DNA of 64,000 nt from Onchocerca volvulus. Lineage: Eukaryota > Nematoda > Chromadorea > Rhabditida > Onchocercidae. The stretch covers positions 12,946,898 to 13,010,897 of the forward strand of contig HG738139.1 of assembly GCA_000499405.2 (NCBI GenBank). Reading direction: 5' to 3'. A program made the position numbers and the translations under genes. Below are positions 29,501-34,865 of this stretch, one piece after another (the stretch's first letter is position 1; each line of letters starts with the position of its first letter). Under the pieces are notes generated by a model, which was given only the letters and a program-made list of their open reading frames with translations, was not told the DNA's origin and made no database searches.

Positions 29501-32199
29501 TGAGTTCTTGTATTACATTGATCGTAATCCTAACAATTAAATTTGACCAAATAAGATGAACTATCCTCGCAGATTAAATGTATCAAGTTGAATTTTCGCT
29601 GTAGTTCATTTTAGATCGCAAAGACTTTTTCGCATATTTTAGGATAAATATTTCAAATTTGCAATTTTTCGCAATAAATGTTTGCTTGCACAAAATATTT
29701 TTCTATCATACTGGCCATGAATTTTTGTGTCATGTTGGCCATAAGTCCTTCTGTCATATGTGCTATGATTTTTTGTTTCATATTGGCGACGAGTTTTTCT
29801 TGTCATATGGCCATGAGTTCTTGTTTCATGTTGGCCATGAGTTTTTTGTCGTATGAACCATAATTCTTGTGTCATATTAATCATAATTCTAATTTTTGCA
29901 CAATTCTACAGTTTGTCGTCAAGTTTTGTCGAATCATTACAAACTTTCAGATTTCTGAAATATCCGAACTCGTCTCTATGAGTTTCATTCTCTATTGAAT
30001 TTAACCATATATGATACATATACTGTTCAGAACTAACTGCAATCAGAAAGCAGCAGGTTACTCGTTGTCAAGATCAAAAAAAAATGAAAATCGGCCAATT
30101 TCAATTTCGAAAAATTGGAATGCGAAAATTCTGGATATCGGATTTTGACAAAAATAAATCAGAAGATGATGATCGAAATGTTAATACTATAGAAAGCAAT
30201 CATATTCTTCCGATAACTTCAAATCCGATCATAAAACTTATTTACGAAGTTCGTCCATTCTCATCAAATGAATTCAGCAGATTGATTCGAAATGCTTATC
30301 ATGTGCTGCAGATCAAGCTTATCATAATATTTGTGTGCTCACTAAATTATAAATTGTCCTTCGTCTTATTGTCGTTATTCGTTTTCTCTGTTTTTTCTTT
30401 TTTTTTTCTGTCTTTGTGATTAATTAATTTAGAAATATTGAACAGGATAAATTTTATAAGTAAGTTATGGATTATGAATTGTAAATTAGAAATTTTGAAT
30501 TTTAAATTTCAGGTAATAATACAATCCAAACTAGTAGTGTTTTCTTTGGAAAAGTTCCACAAATAATTAAAATTTCGTTTTGCAGGTTATCGTAGCAATT
30601 CGTTATCACGTCAGAATGGTTATTTACCTGCACATGAAAGTTATATGCGATCTGTAACGACACGTCGTGAAAAGGATGGCGTAATACTTTGCTTATAATA
30701 ATTTTAAAAAATTGATATTTTGAAAAATTCAATCGATAAAGAATGCTTTTAAAAAAATATCGAAATTGTGGAATTTGTTAATTTTTATGCGTTAAATCAA
30801 TAATAATTGCAATTTAAAATTAAACTTATAGCGTTATCACGATGATGGACGTTTGATAACAAATGGAAGTCTTTCCAATGGACGTTATGGTTCTTCATTA
30901 TCTGATAGTCTGCGACGTGGTGAGCTACGTTACAATCCGAACGGCGATATTCGGGAAGTACATCATAGCTCATCGGGTCGTAACGAACGCATCCATAAAA
31001 GTTTCTCTAATCGTTAGTATAAAATTTCTTTTAAAATTATCTTAATTAATTATTCAAACAAATTATTGATAATATCTTTGTTAAATTAAAAATCAACATA
31101 CATCAGATTAAAAAGATCATTTATATTATAGTTCAGATAATTAAAAAAATCGATAAAGTGATAGTTTAATCAAAATTTAAAGGTGATGTGTACGATTCGG
31201 GTTCAGGTGTCAATAACTATGATGGTGATTATCATCGTTCATCATCGTATCGTCGTAGTAGTCAACAAAGTGGTGGTCCATTTATTGAATTTCCACCAAC
31301 TTTACCGCGTGATCGTGATGCACCAATACCACCACCACATCGTGGTCGAGCACCATCTGATGACTTCTACAGGCCAATTATTAAAAGTCGAAGTTATGCA
31401 GATTGGGATGAAGGACGTGGCTTTTCACAATCAATCAGACGGTTAGTTTTGAGTAATTTTTTTAAAAATAAAATTTAATTTCAATTTTTCTTTTTAATAA
31501 ACTTGAAATTTAATCAAAAATGTTTTTTTTTTTTTTTACAGACATTTACTTGTTTAATTTGATTTATAACTTTTAGAAGTCAAGACTTTCGATGAACTAA
31601 ACAATCTTAAAATTTAACAAAATTTTAAAATTTCTAATTTTAATTTAGACGTAATGATGATATGGCACGCTTGGAGAATGAATTTCGTGATTCGTTGTTA
31701 ATGCCATTACCAAATATGTCGAATAACACCGGTGGTAATATGTATGAACGTGATCATCGTCATGAGCAAATACCCGGTGGTTATGAGACATATGATCGGG
31801 AAGTTAAGAGTAACAGTGGTCGTCGTATCAACAAAGATGGAAATCCTACTGATTTCAAGTAAGTTTATTTTTAACTTCGCAAGGATGAATAATTAAACTT
31901 TGGACGCTTGCCAAGAAGTTCGAGTATTCCGAGAAGCAATTTTGGTAAATTTCAAATTCCGGCAAAATTTAAATCTTCCGTTTAATTATTATTTATTTCT
32001 TGAAAGATTTTCAATTAGGCTTCCATAATCAGATATAAAAAAAAAAAAAAAAATAATCAGAAATAGAATCCAAATATCCATTAAATTAATCATCATCGAT
32101 TGGAACGATATTTTAAGTGATGCGTTAAATTTCTTTTTCAGAGAAGAATCACAAGAATGTAGTTATACACGTGAAACAGAATCGGATCGTAGACGTTGA
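2647..32199 (+). CDS. Gene A: very large uncharacterised multi-exon gene (gene-level entry)
   Basis: About 40 exons chain from the ATG at 2647 to the TGA at 32197-32199. Most have strong GT-AG sites and matching phases. The long form is about 1,810 residues. I do not recognise the protein. Visible features are a polar, Ser/Gln/Arg-rich and probably largely disordered sequence; a recurring motif, V-E-T-R-P-V-T (exon 4752-4907), Y-E-T-R-P-I-T (exon 15052-15267) and Y-E-V-R-P-F-S (exon 30031-30302); and several tryptophan-proline motifs such as KPWDKPQWPGPK, FRWQP and HWPYMP. The central block, 15.0-16.3 kb, is rich in Pro and aromatic residues and looks the most conserved. Charged helical segments occur near 14.1 and 29.2 kb. 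No enzyme motif, signal peptide or membrane span is seen in the well-supported exons. A scaffold or cytoskeleton-associated role is possible but inferred only from composition. The join between 20357 and 20848 is unresolved. Confidence 0.75.
3406..3420 (+). CDS. Gene A exon 2, 15-nt microexon
   Basis: Follows a TTTTTCAG acceptor and ends at GTAAGT; it encodes LAMDF in phase 0. A second donor (GTAATT at 3433) would extend it to 3432 and add four in-frame residues (VSSK). Confidence 0.55.
3482..3571 (+). CDS. Gene A exon 3
   Basis: Thirty codons between a CTCTTTCAG acceptor and a GTAAGT donor, phase 0 at both ends. The peptide starts EDHPTVIHGEAQKSV. Polar, no recognised domain. Confidence 0.75.
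3736..3795 (+). CDS. Gene A exon 4
   Basis: Twenty codons (VQKLDFGSDMNLPEAVGDYK) between TTTTAG and GTGTAC, phase 0. Too short for a stand-alone call; supported by phase and by its neighbours. Confidence 0.7.
4097..4279 (+). CDS. Gene A exon 5
   Basis: Sixty-one codons between TTTTAG and GTATGT, phase 0. The peptide is basic and polar (includes REIPRIQRRNLDFPSEHSKR). No domain recognised. Confidence 0.8.
4752..4907 (+). CDS. Gene A exon 6, first ETRP motif
   Basis: Fifty-two codons after AATTTCAG, ending at GTACAA, phase 0. The peptide opens with AVETRPVTTSAYL, a motif echoed in later exons, and closes with the W-P-rich KPWDKPQWPGPK. A charged helical segment lies between them (DRHRDMEASRLKDYLKAREN). 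Confidence 0.85.
5012..5062 (+). CDS. Gene A exon 7
   Basis: Seventeen codons (ATKPNDQTLKELAEIKK) between TTTTTAG and GTTAAA, phase 0. Confidence 0.65.
5664..5684 (+). CDS. Gene A exon 8, 21-nt microexon
   Basis: Seven codons (TIETLQK) between AATTTCAG and a good GTAAGA donor, phase 0. It precedes the longest intron of the gene, about 5.6 kb to the next shared exon at 11293. Confidence 0.6.
5685..9622 (+). other. Large gene A intron with probable internal promoter
   Basis: About 3.9 kb with no further exon that I can support. It contains a 35-bp tandem repeat array (about 6605-6870) and long T runs. The 3' part must hold a promoter or trans-splice site if the isoform starting at 9623 is real. 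I cannot point to a definite element. Confidence 0.5.
6605..6870. repeat. Minisatellite, unit about 35 bp, 7-8 copies
   Basis: Degenerate copies of a unit resembling ACTACGTCAAAATCACGGGT followed by ATTCCTAAGACATTT recur about every 35 bases. The repeated anchor TATTCC or TATTTC appears near 6618, 6653, 6685 and 6827. Intronic, with no open frame. Confidence 0.75.
9623..10087 (+). CDS. Gene A alternative first exon (short isoform)
   Basis: An ATG at 9623 opens 155 codons ending ...RSSSEQ at a GTTTTT donor, phase 0. The next shared exon (11293) also starts in phase 0. An in-frame TAG at 9569-9571 and no usable in-frame acceptor before the ATG argue that this is a true N-terminus rather than an internal exon. 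The peptide is polar and Ser/Asn-rich (MSKNGASSPSASYQSDAPNS) with a His cluster (DDHHHYR). The short isoform would be about 1,750 residues. Confidence 0.7.
11293..11436 (+). CDS. Gene A exon 10
   Basis: Forty-eight codons between ATTTCAG and GTCTTT, phase 0. Asn/Gln/Ser-rich peptide starting NLDFESSNNRITSNDQEIKK. First exon shared by both proposed isoforms. Confidence 0.75.
11490..11597. repeat. (TAAA)n microsatellite
   Basis: About 100 bases of near-perfect AATA/TAAA tetranucleotide repeat in a gene A intron, interrupted by a few G or C substitutions. Confidence 0.95.
11792..11968 (+). CDS. Gene A exon 11
   Basis: Fifty-nine codons between TTATTACAG and GTAAAT, phase 0. The peptide starts KLYPSEGNDIICSNRNSRF and has several Cys and Asn residues. 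No domain recognised. Confidence 0.75.
12403..12621 (+). CDS. Gene A exon 12
   Basis: Seventy-three codons between CTTTTTCAG and GTAATT, phase 0. Polar and Ser-rich; includes KQPKSILKHRPVSSCK, whose KSILKHR element resembles docking or phosphorylation motifs of scaffold proteins (inference only). Confidence 0.8.
12898..13133 (+). CDS. Gene A exon 13
   Basis: After GCTTCAG; 78 codons plus two bases to a GTTTAA donor (phase 2). Gln/Arg/Ser-rich (includes YQIMQENLRQQNLRPQTPRQ). Spliced in phase to 13417. Confidence 0.8.
13417..13533 (+). CDS. Gene A exon 14
   Basis: Enters with one base completing an Arg codon and leaves in phase 2 at GTTCGA. The peptide includes DNQIPLEEYYGESDHQLMRR. Acceptor TTTTCAG. 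Confidence 0.75.
13651..13711 (+). CDS. Gene A exon 15
   Basis: Phase 2 entry and phase 0 exit at a strong GTAAGT donor. Encodes KSDSRSKSVSVMEMNRMEPEK, with the first codon split across the junction. Ser/Arg-rich. Confidence 0.75.
13946..14149 (+). CDS. Gene A exon 16, charged helical segment
   Basis: Sixty-eight codons between TTGCAG and GTAATC, phase 0. A polar part (HWSSPSKQKHERARSVPPSL) is followed by a strongly charged, probably helical stretch (DEYQRQKELELEAIRRKEEE). Confidence 0.85.
14352..14513 (+). CDS. Gene A exon 17
   Basis: Fifty-four codons between ATTTTAAG and GTTTGT, phase 0. Includes IQEHLYFGQMQSRRDITSPE and continues the charged, probably helical region of the previous exon. 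Confidence 0.75.
15052..15267 (+). CDS. Gene A exon 18, second ETRP motif
   Basis: Seventy-two codons between AATTTAG and GTAATG, phase 0. Contains RVYETRPITATSEE, matching the motif in exon 6, then NPVTWKRLYIVDQSKPVAK. Start of the most conserved-looking block. Confidence 0.85.
15493..15652 (+). CDS. Gene A exon 19, W-P rich
   Basis: Phase 0 entry after TTATTTTAG, phase 1 exit. Encodes RTGKRWKPPPEQSYVWPHAH, a Trp/Pro-rich segment in the style of short linear binding motifs. No named domain recognised. Confidence 0.85.
15857..15988 (+). CDS. Gene A exon 20
   Basis: Phase 1 at both ends, acceptor TTTTATAG. Contains EFRWQPVVYDPEYKQEHKSF and then SSLPYIPRGFG. Aromatic and Pro-rich, and continuous in style with exons 19 and 21. 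Confidence 0.85.
16096..16247 (+). CDS. Gene A exon 21
   Basis: Phase 1 entry after AATTTAG, phase 0 exit at GTAAGA. The peptide is Gly/Pro-rich (PKPVFGGPRLTPSGGFYPHA) and would be the best query for finding relatives. Confidence 0.85.
16420..16558 (+). CDS. Gene A exon 22
   Basis: Phase 0 entry after AAATTTAG, phase 1 exit at GTACGC. Basic N-terminal part (ILKKKHLKNLPESNSADPDK) and a Ser/Thr-rich end. Confidence 0.8.
16787..17050 (+). repeat. 29-bp minisatellite carrying tandem 3' splice sites
   Basis: Acceptor-like TTTCAG (one copy TTTTAG) ends at 16792, 16817, 16878, 16907, 16935, 16964, 16993, 17022 and 17050. From 16878 on the spacing is 28 or 29 bases. The unit is close to GTTAGTTTCAGATACTGTAA plus TGAACAGAC. 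The last copy is the acceptor of exon 17051-17304. Confidence 0.9.
17051..17304 (+). CDS. Gene A exon 23
   Basis: Phase 1 entry, matching exon 22, using the last TTTCAG of the 29-bp array; phase 0 exit at GTTGGT (17305), with a second in-frame GT at 17314. The peptide includes DIADWEKIYDLPPHSS and a Ser/Thr/Asn-rich tail. Confidence 0.85.
17533..17573. promoter_or_regulatory. Two tandem 14-bp palindromes in an intron
   Basis: ATGCAACGTTGCAT at 17533-17546 is a perfect palindrome. ATGCAACGTTGTAT at 17560-17573 repeats it with one change, 27 bases downstream. The spacing and symmetry suggest paired protein-binding sites, but no factor is assigned. Confidence 0.5.
17615..17632. promoter_or_regulatory. 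18-bp palindrome CTGTCACA-GA-TGTGACAG
   Basis: Eight-base arms separated by two bases, about 40 bp from the preceding palindrome pair in the same intron. Possible transcription-factor site; inference from symmetry only. Confidence 0.45.
18155..18247 (+). CDS. Gene A exon 24
   Basis: Thirty-one codons between TTTTGCAG and GTAAAG, phase 0. Gln/Arg/Ser-rich (YLRHQQRLRQQLLSPTS). Confidence 0.8.
18450..18850 (+). CDS. Gene A exon 25, largest shared exon
   Basis: Phase 0 entry after AAATTTAG; 133 codons plus two bases to GTAGGC (phase 2). Basic, His/Gln/Arg-rich peptide with RKMSAPKSLRPIRNPVEF and HHHQHRIPIFRSGR. If the donor is not used, the frame reads TGG then TAG at 18852-18854, giving a ready-made alternative C-terminus. 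Confidence 0.8.
19312..19353 (+). CDS. Gene A candidate cassette exon, 42 nt
   Basis: A pyrimidine-rich TTTTTTTTCAG acceptor and a GTAAGT donor enclose 42 bases, phase 2 in and phase 2 out with no stop. Inclusion adds 14 residues. The encoded peptide (FFRNFRLLLFDFK) is unusually hydrophobic for this protein, so the call is tentative. Confidence 0.35.
19909..19952 (+). CDS. Gene A candidate exon, 44 nt
   Basis: Acceptor AATTTAG, donor GTAAAA; phase 2 in and phase 1 out, open throughout (CSKLDRLNQSYIIAL). It accepts either 18850 or 19353 and fits the next exon at 20286 in phase. Confidence 0.5.
20286..20357 (+). CDS. Gene A candidate exon, 72 nt
   Basis: Acceptor GATATCAG, donor GTAAGA, phase 1 in and out. 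Peptide VISSSCDLTKCYDDNLKSKD followed by ERKS; polar and plausible as coding. Confidence 0.5.
20559..20617 (+). CDS. Gene A uncertain linker exon
   Basis: A phase-1-in, phase-0-out exon is needed to join 20357 to 20848. Acceptor CATTTCAG with donor GTTTGT satisfies the phase but gives a hydrophobic peptide (AFQIFFFCAKLSQLQLFLFY). A second acceptor at 20566 with a weak GTTTTA donor at 20611 also fits. Neither is convincing; transcript data must decide. Confidence 0.2.
20848..20871 (+). CDS. Gene A microexon, 24 nt
   Basis: Eight codons (TTSGGPKN) between ATTTTCAG and a good GTAAGC donor, phase 0, joining in frame to 22420. Confidence 0.6.
20872..22419 (+). other. Gene A intron, no exon seen
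   Basis: About 1.5 kb of AT-rich intron with poly-T runs. I see no supported exon, repeat array or RNA gene. Confidence 0.5.
22420..22554 (+). CDS. Gene A exon 31
   Basis: Forty-five codons between GCTTTAG and GTTCGC, phase 0. Charged helical peptide (LDQLARLNEKLLERSKGRR) and a Pro/Val-rich end. Confidence 0.8.
22555..23888 (+). other. Gene A intron, no exon seen
   Basis: About 1.3 kb of AT-rich intron. Short open frames here are low-complexity and Phe/Tyr/Ile-rich, as expected of T-rich intron DNA. Confidence 0.5.
23889..23981 (+). CDS. Gene A exon 32
   Basis: Thirty-one codons between GCTTCCAG and GTACGA, phase 0. Peptide begins EQIRDMLESRISNDTSVN; polar. Confidence 0.8.
24525..24701 (+). 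CDS. Gene A exon 33, GC-richer
   Basis: Fifty-nine codons between TTTTTCAG and GTCTGT, phase 0. Includes LKVRTDLSPGLWRTLSRSNA. It is noticeably richer in G, C and CpG than neighbouring exons, as is exon 34. Confidence 0.85.
24702..27134 (+). other. Gene A intron with a short duplicated motif
   Basis: About 2.4 kb. A motif containing GTCAGAGAGATACC and flanking TACCGT elements occurs at about 24750-24779 and again at about 24801-24824. Otherwise AT-rich, with long A and T runs; no exon supported. Confidence 0.6.
27135..27305 (+). CDS. Gene A exon 34, GC-richer
   Basis: Fifty-seven codons between AATTCAG and GTATCT, phase 0. Contains SEKQHWPYMPARLGPV, one of the recurrent W-P motifs, then a charged segment (REFNENFERNIERYAS). 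Confidence 0.85.
27306..28621 (+). other. Gene A intron, no exon seen
   Basis: About 1.3 kb of AT-rich intron without supported features. Confidence 0.5.
28622..28747 (+). CDS. Gene A exon 35
   Basis: Forty-two codons after AATTTTAG, ending at GTTGGT, phase 0. Charged peptide (RREL, EEPRQVARTDRWDEQR). The open frame runs on past the donor, but the continuation looks intronic. Confidence 0.8.
28825..28999. repeat. AT-rich tandem repeat, unit about 47 bp
   Basis: Three to four degenerate copies of a unit with AACTGATTAATCTGTTATTA and GATTGTAATTAATTGATCAT. The TTGATCAT/TTAATTGATT elements make it partly self-complementary. Lies in the gene A intron after exon 35. Confidence 0.8.
29150..29330 (+). 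CDS. Gene A exon 36, basic helix and His/Gly/Arg tract
   Basis: Phase 0 entry after CAATTTAG, phase 1 exit. A highly charged helix (EEHKRIEEIERRVQRKEKKE) is followed by a His/Ser/Arg/Gly-rich stretch (KKHRSSHRSYHHRGGGSR). Confidence 0.85.
29700..29892. repeat. 24-bp minisatellite, about 8 copies
   Basis: Copies of a unit close to TTTTTGTGTCATGTTGGCCATGAG recur about every 24 bases (anchors near 29712, 29736, 29760, 29784, 29808, 29832, 29856, 29880). Because 24 is a multiple of three, it stays open in several frames on both strands. Lies in a gene A intron. Confidence 0.9.
30031..30302 (+). CDS. Gene A alternative exon with third ETRP-like motif
   Basis: A TACTGTTCAG acceptor gives phase 1 entry, matching exon 36, and an open frame with coding-like codons. 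It includes FRKIGMRKFWISDFDKNKSE and KLIYEVRPFSSNEF, echoing the ETRP motif of exons 6 and 18. Ending at CAT|GTGCTG (30303) exits in phase 0, which fits 30832 but not 30586, so it would be mutually exclusive with exon 30586-30680. If unspliced, the frame continues as a hydrophobic tail to a TGA at 30417-30419. Confidence 0.5.
30586..30680 (+). CDS. Gene A exon 37
   Basis: Phase 1 entry after GTTTTGCAG, phase 0 exit at GTAATA. The peptide includes GYRSNSLSRQNGYLPAHESY; Ser/Arg/Tyr-rich and continuous in style with its neighbours. Confidence 0.85.
30832..31012 (+). CDS. Gene A exon 38
   Basis: Phase 0 entry after CTTATAG, phase 1 exit at GTTAGT. Gly/Ser/Arg-rich peptide (RYHDDGRLITNGSLSNGRYG). 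Without splicing, the next codons are CGT then TAG. Confidence 0.85.
31183..31441 (+). CDS. Gene A exon 39
   Basis: Phase 1 entry after AATTTAAAG, phase 2 exit at GTTAGT. Contains a proline-rich stretch (APIPPPHRGRAPSDDFYRP), a possible SH3 or WW ligand, then KSRSYADWDEGRGF. Confidence 0.85.
31649..31858 (+). CDS. Gene A exon 40
   Basis: Phase 2 entry after TAATTTAG, phase 2 exit at GTAAGT. Includes DDMARLENEFRDSLLMPLPN and YETYDREVKSNSGRRINKDG, a region that reads as conserved. It can join in phase either to 32142 (stop soon after) or to 32677 (gene B blocks). Confidence 0.85.
32142..32199 (+). CDS. Gene A terminal exon
   Basis: Phase 2 entry after CTTTTTCAG. Encodes KEESQECSYTRETESDRRR and stops at TGA 32197-32199. 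Confidence 0.85.
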
Positions 32200-32676
32200 A
32201 ATCGCAAGAAGCAATTCGCATTATTTTTTAGAATATTATCTTCATTTTTTTTTCTTCCTTCAGTGCCAGTTCTAATTTTTTTTTTTTTCGAAAACTTTTC
32301 TTTTTAAACTTAAATATTACGGTTTACAACCGGAAAAAAGATGCGAGCTCAAGAAAATATATTTCAATGTATTTAATTATGAAATTTTATGTCATTTAAT
32401 AATGGACTTGAGAATTTCTCGTAGAATTTTTCAAGAAAATTTGTCTCGAAATATATTTTTGAAACTTAACCTGTTCCTTCTTATCATCTTATATTATGTA
32501 ATTATACAGGTAGAAAATGGAAAATTATTTTTTCCTTCAAAATTTGAAATATAAAAAGTCCATATTTCCTTTATTTTAATTGAAATTTGAAATAAAATTT
32601 CAACTTATTTGATGAAATTTAAAAAAAAGTTGAATATTTTGAACAAAAAAATCATTTATTTTTCTTTTTTTTATAG
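32200..32676 (+). other. Gene A 3' UTR / intergenic
   Basis: T- and A-rich, with no coding signal. The first canonical AATAAA is at 32591-32596, almost 400 bases after the stop. A pyrimidine-rich TTTCTTTTTTTTATAG acceptor closes the segment. Confidence 0.5.
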
Positions 32677-32773
32677 CACTTACGAACTTTTTCATTATTC
32701 CGGCATATCAGAGATAGCATTTTTAAATCTGCCTAGAAAGCATTATGCGATACTGTTGCAGAAAATTTCCCAG
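32677..32773 (+). CDS. Gene B block 1
   Basis: Acceptor TTTTATAG, donor GTATGG; phase 2 in, phase 0 out. Peptide begins TYELFHYSGISEIAFLNLPR. The same frame is open upstream to an ATG at 32612. Confidence 0.45.
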
Positions 32774-34681
32774 GTATGGTATCCTGGCTTATTGAAATCT
32801 TCGGAATTTTTCATTGATTTGTAGAACTTTTCAAAATTTTTTTTTTTTTTTTGATTACTGTAATTTCCTCCATATTATAATATCGGTTATTACATCCATT
32901 AAAGTTTCTATCGAATTTTATATCCGTCGCAATGCTTTGTAAGATTATTTTACGTAATATTCCGCATTTGCTTCCTTCCATATCCATCCATTTCTTCAGT
33001 TATTTTAATTAATTAATTTTTGCTATATTTTATGTTAAAGTAATGCATTTCTTATATTTTCTTTCCATTCTGCATTATAACTTCTAATTTTCTCTTCATA
33101 CGGACTTTCTTAAAAATTTTTGTAAAATTTTTTTATTTCACTAAGCGGAATGAATAATCATTCTTGCAAAATTAGTCTATTGTCTTCTGTTTATCAAACA
33201 GTCTGTTTAAATTGCTCTTTAATTAGTATCACAAAACTTTTCACATCTAGTTTTGCATAAAAATTTTTCTGAAATAAGTACTTATGCGAAACAATTTATT
33301 GATTAAAGTTCTGCATCTTCACTACAAGTTCTCTTCAAGATAACATTATTATCAAAGGTCGAAGATATCAAGTGTCACAGGATGATATAGAAATATCTCG
33401 TTCGTTTGACAGTGACCTAAGGCAGAATTTTACAATCCTCGAGAATGACCGGAAACAGAATTTACAATCCTCGTGAGTGATCTAAGGCAGGATTTATAGT
33501 CCTCGAGAGTGATCTAAAGGAGAACTTAAATTCCCATCACTGTTATAAAATTAGTTGCACCAAAATGACATAAGTAACCTGAATAGTTTTTCATTCACTA
33601 TTACAGTAACTTTTATAAATCTTGAAAGAAAATTTCGAAGTAAAATTTGTGGCAATAAACTCGTTTATTCAGTTCATTGAAGAAAAATAATTATTAGGTT
33701 TTAATGATGGAAATCGCAAGCAATTCCAAGGTATGAAAGGATTTTTTAATACAACATCTTAGAAAGAGAGATTTTAAACTTTTTAGGGATATTCAAAATG
33801 ACAACTTTTGAAAAGTTTAATTATTAAAGTTAACAAAAAAGCAAAAAAGAAAAAAAAAAGTGCTTCAAAAGCAGAATATAAATATAGGCTTGGAATAGAT
33901 ATTGGTACAGTTTATAATGATTATATATATATACAAACGAGCAAGGAAAAAACTATGAAAATGAAAAAGGAAACCGGTTTTATTAACAATGATATCCAGC
34001 ATGGTACCTTTTCTATTTCAGGCCTTTTTTTTCCCACAAATGATTCCATCCCAACTTGTAGATATCGTTTTTTATGATTTTAAAATCATCATTCAGACAG
34101 AAATCGATGATAAATTTCATCACAAGAAGGTAATTAATAAAAAATTGCTTAAAACATGATAAATCTTTTGTCATCATTGCTAGAAATTTTTAATTTTTTT
34201 TTGTCACACTTTCCCTTCTTCGTTTTAATATTATTATACCATGGTCTGTATATCTTAATAGAATGATGAATTAAAACAGAAAATTTTTCAAAAAATGAGC
34301 ATATTGACATAGCGGTGCAAAATAGAAAATAATTTCTTGAAATAACTGAGAAAGAAGTGGAAATATTGAAAATTTTCAAAAATAAAGATCTAATTTCCTT
34401 TTCAGTTGTTAATTTTAAGTCCGAATTAAAATTTGAAATATTTTTCATTCTTGCTAATTGAAATAATAAAAAAATAGCCGATGTATTATTACTTAAAAAC
34501 AATAATTAAAAGAATTTAATGAATTATTGTAATTATACTATCTTTCGTTGTTAATTACTTATTCTTATAAAAATAATGAAAAGAAAAAAATTAAAGAGAT
34601 AATTCTTCCCAACTTTAGAACATGCTCTACGTACAACAAAAGAATACATCAGATATGATAGGATATAAAACACGCATATGA
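32677..34681 (+). CDS. Gene B: candidate small plus-strand gene or alternative 3' end of gene A
   Basis: Four exon-like blocks with good splice sites join in one frame: 32677-32773, 33698-33730, 34022-34129 and 34619-34681 (TGA). The encoded segment is about 100 residues and contains ISEIAFLNLPRKHYAILLQK, MIPSQLVDIVFYDFKIIIQT and MLYVQQKNTSDMIGYKTRI. I do not recognise it. A canonical AATAAA follows at 34705-34710. The first block enters in phase 2. It could start from an in-frame ATG at 32612, giving a basic then aromatic N-terminus. It could also be joined from gene A exon 40, which exits in phase 2. The codons look coding and the hydrophobic/charged pattern resembles a folded domain, unlike gene A. 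A decayed copy is possible. Confidence 0.45.
33410..33536. repeat. Minisatellite, unit 32 bp, about 4 copies
   Basis: Copies begin near 33411, 33444, 33476 and 33508. The unit is close to AGTGATCTAAGGCAGAATTT followed by ACAATCCTCGAG. It lies in the intron between gene B blocks 1 and 2. Confidence 0.9.
33698..33730 (+). CDS. Gene B block 2, 33 nt
   Basis: VLMMEIASNSK, between ATTATTAG and GTATGA, phase 0. Very short; supported by phase only. Confidence 0.35.
34022..34129 (+). CDS. Gene B block 3
   Basis: Thirty-six codons between a strong CTATTTCAG acceptor and GTAATT, phase 0. Peptide includes FPQMIPSQLVDIVFYDFKII and a basic end (DDKFHHKK). The best-looking of the four blocks. Confidence 0.5.
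34619..34681 (+). CDS. Gene B block 4 with stop
   Basis: After AACTTTAG: NMLYVQQKNTSDMIGYKTRI then TGA at 34679-34681, followed by AATAAA at 34705-34710. Tail-to-tail with mig-10, whose stop is at 34791-34793. Confidence 0.45.
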   Translation, partial: NMLYVQQKNTSDMIGYKTRI

Positions 34682-34790
34682 TACTATCAGTACCAAGTTT
34701 GCAAAATAAAAATCGAAATACAAACGAAGAAATTCGGAAACATTAATTAAAATTCGAAAGTGGTATTTAGTTTTAAAAAGATTCATTAAT

Positions 34791-34865
34791 TTAAAGTTGT
34801 CCAATCTTTTGCAGTCTCCGTGCCATTGCTATTTCCAATTCCGAATGTAAAGCTTCAGCATTTTT
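34791..34865 (-). CDS. mig-10: mig-10 exon 12 (terminal)
   Basis: Phase 0 entry. Encodes [20 protein letters not shown] then IGQL and TAA (34793-34791). The helical, charged C-terminal tail follows the polyproline exon. Confidence 0.85.
   Translation of the reverse strand, partial: KNAEALHSELEIAMARRLQKIGQL

Noticed and set aside
33808..34077. Open frame with LGIDIGT, resembling an actin/Hsp70-type phosphate loop
   Set aside because: The N-terminal half is poly-Lys from an A run, no acceptor gives a consistent phase, and the only resemblance is a few residues. The overlapping block 34022-34129 in another frame has better splice sites.
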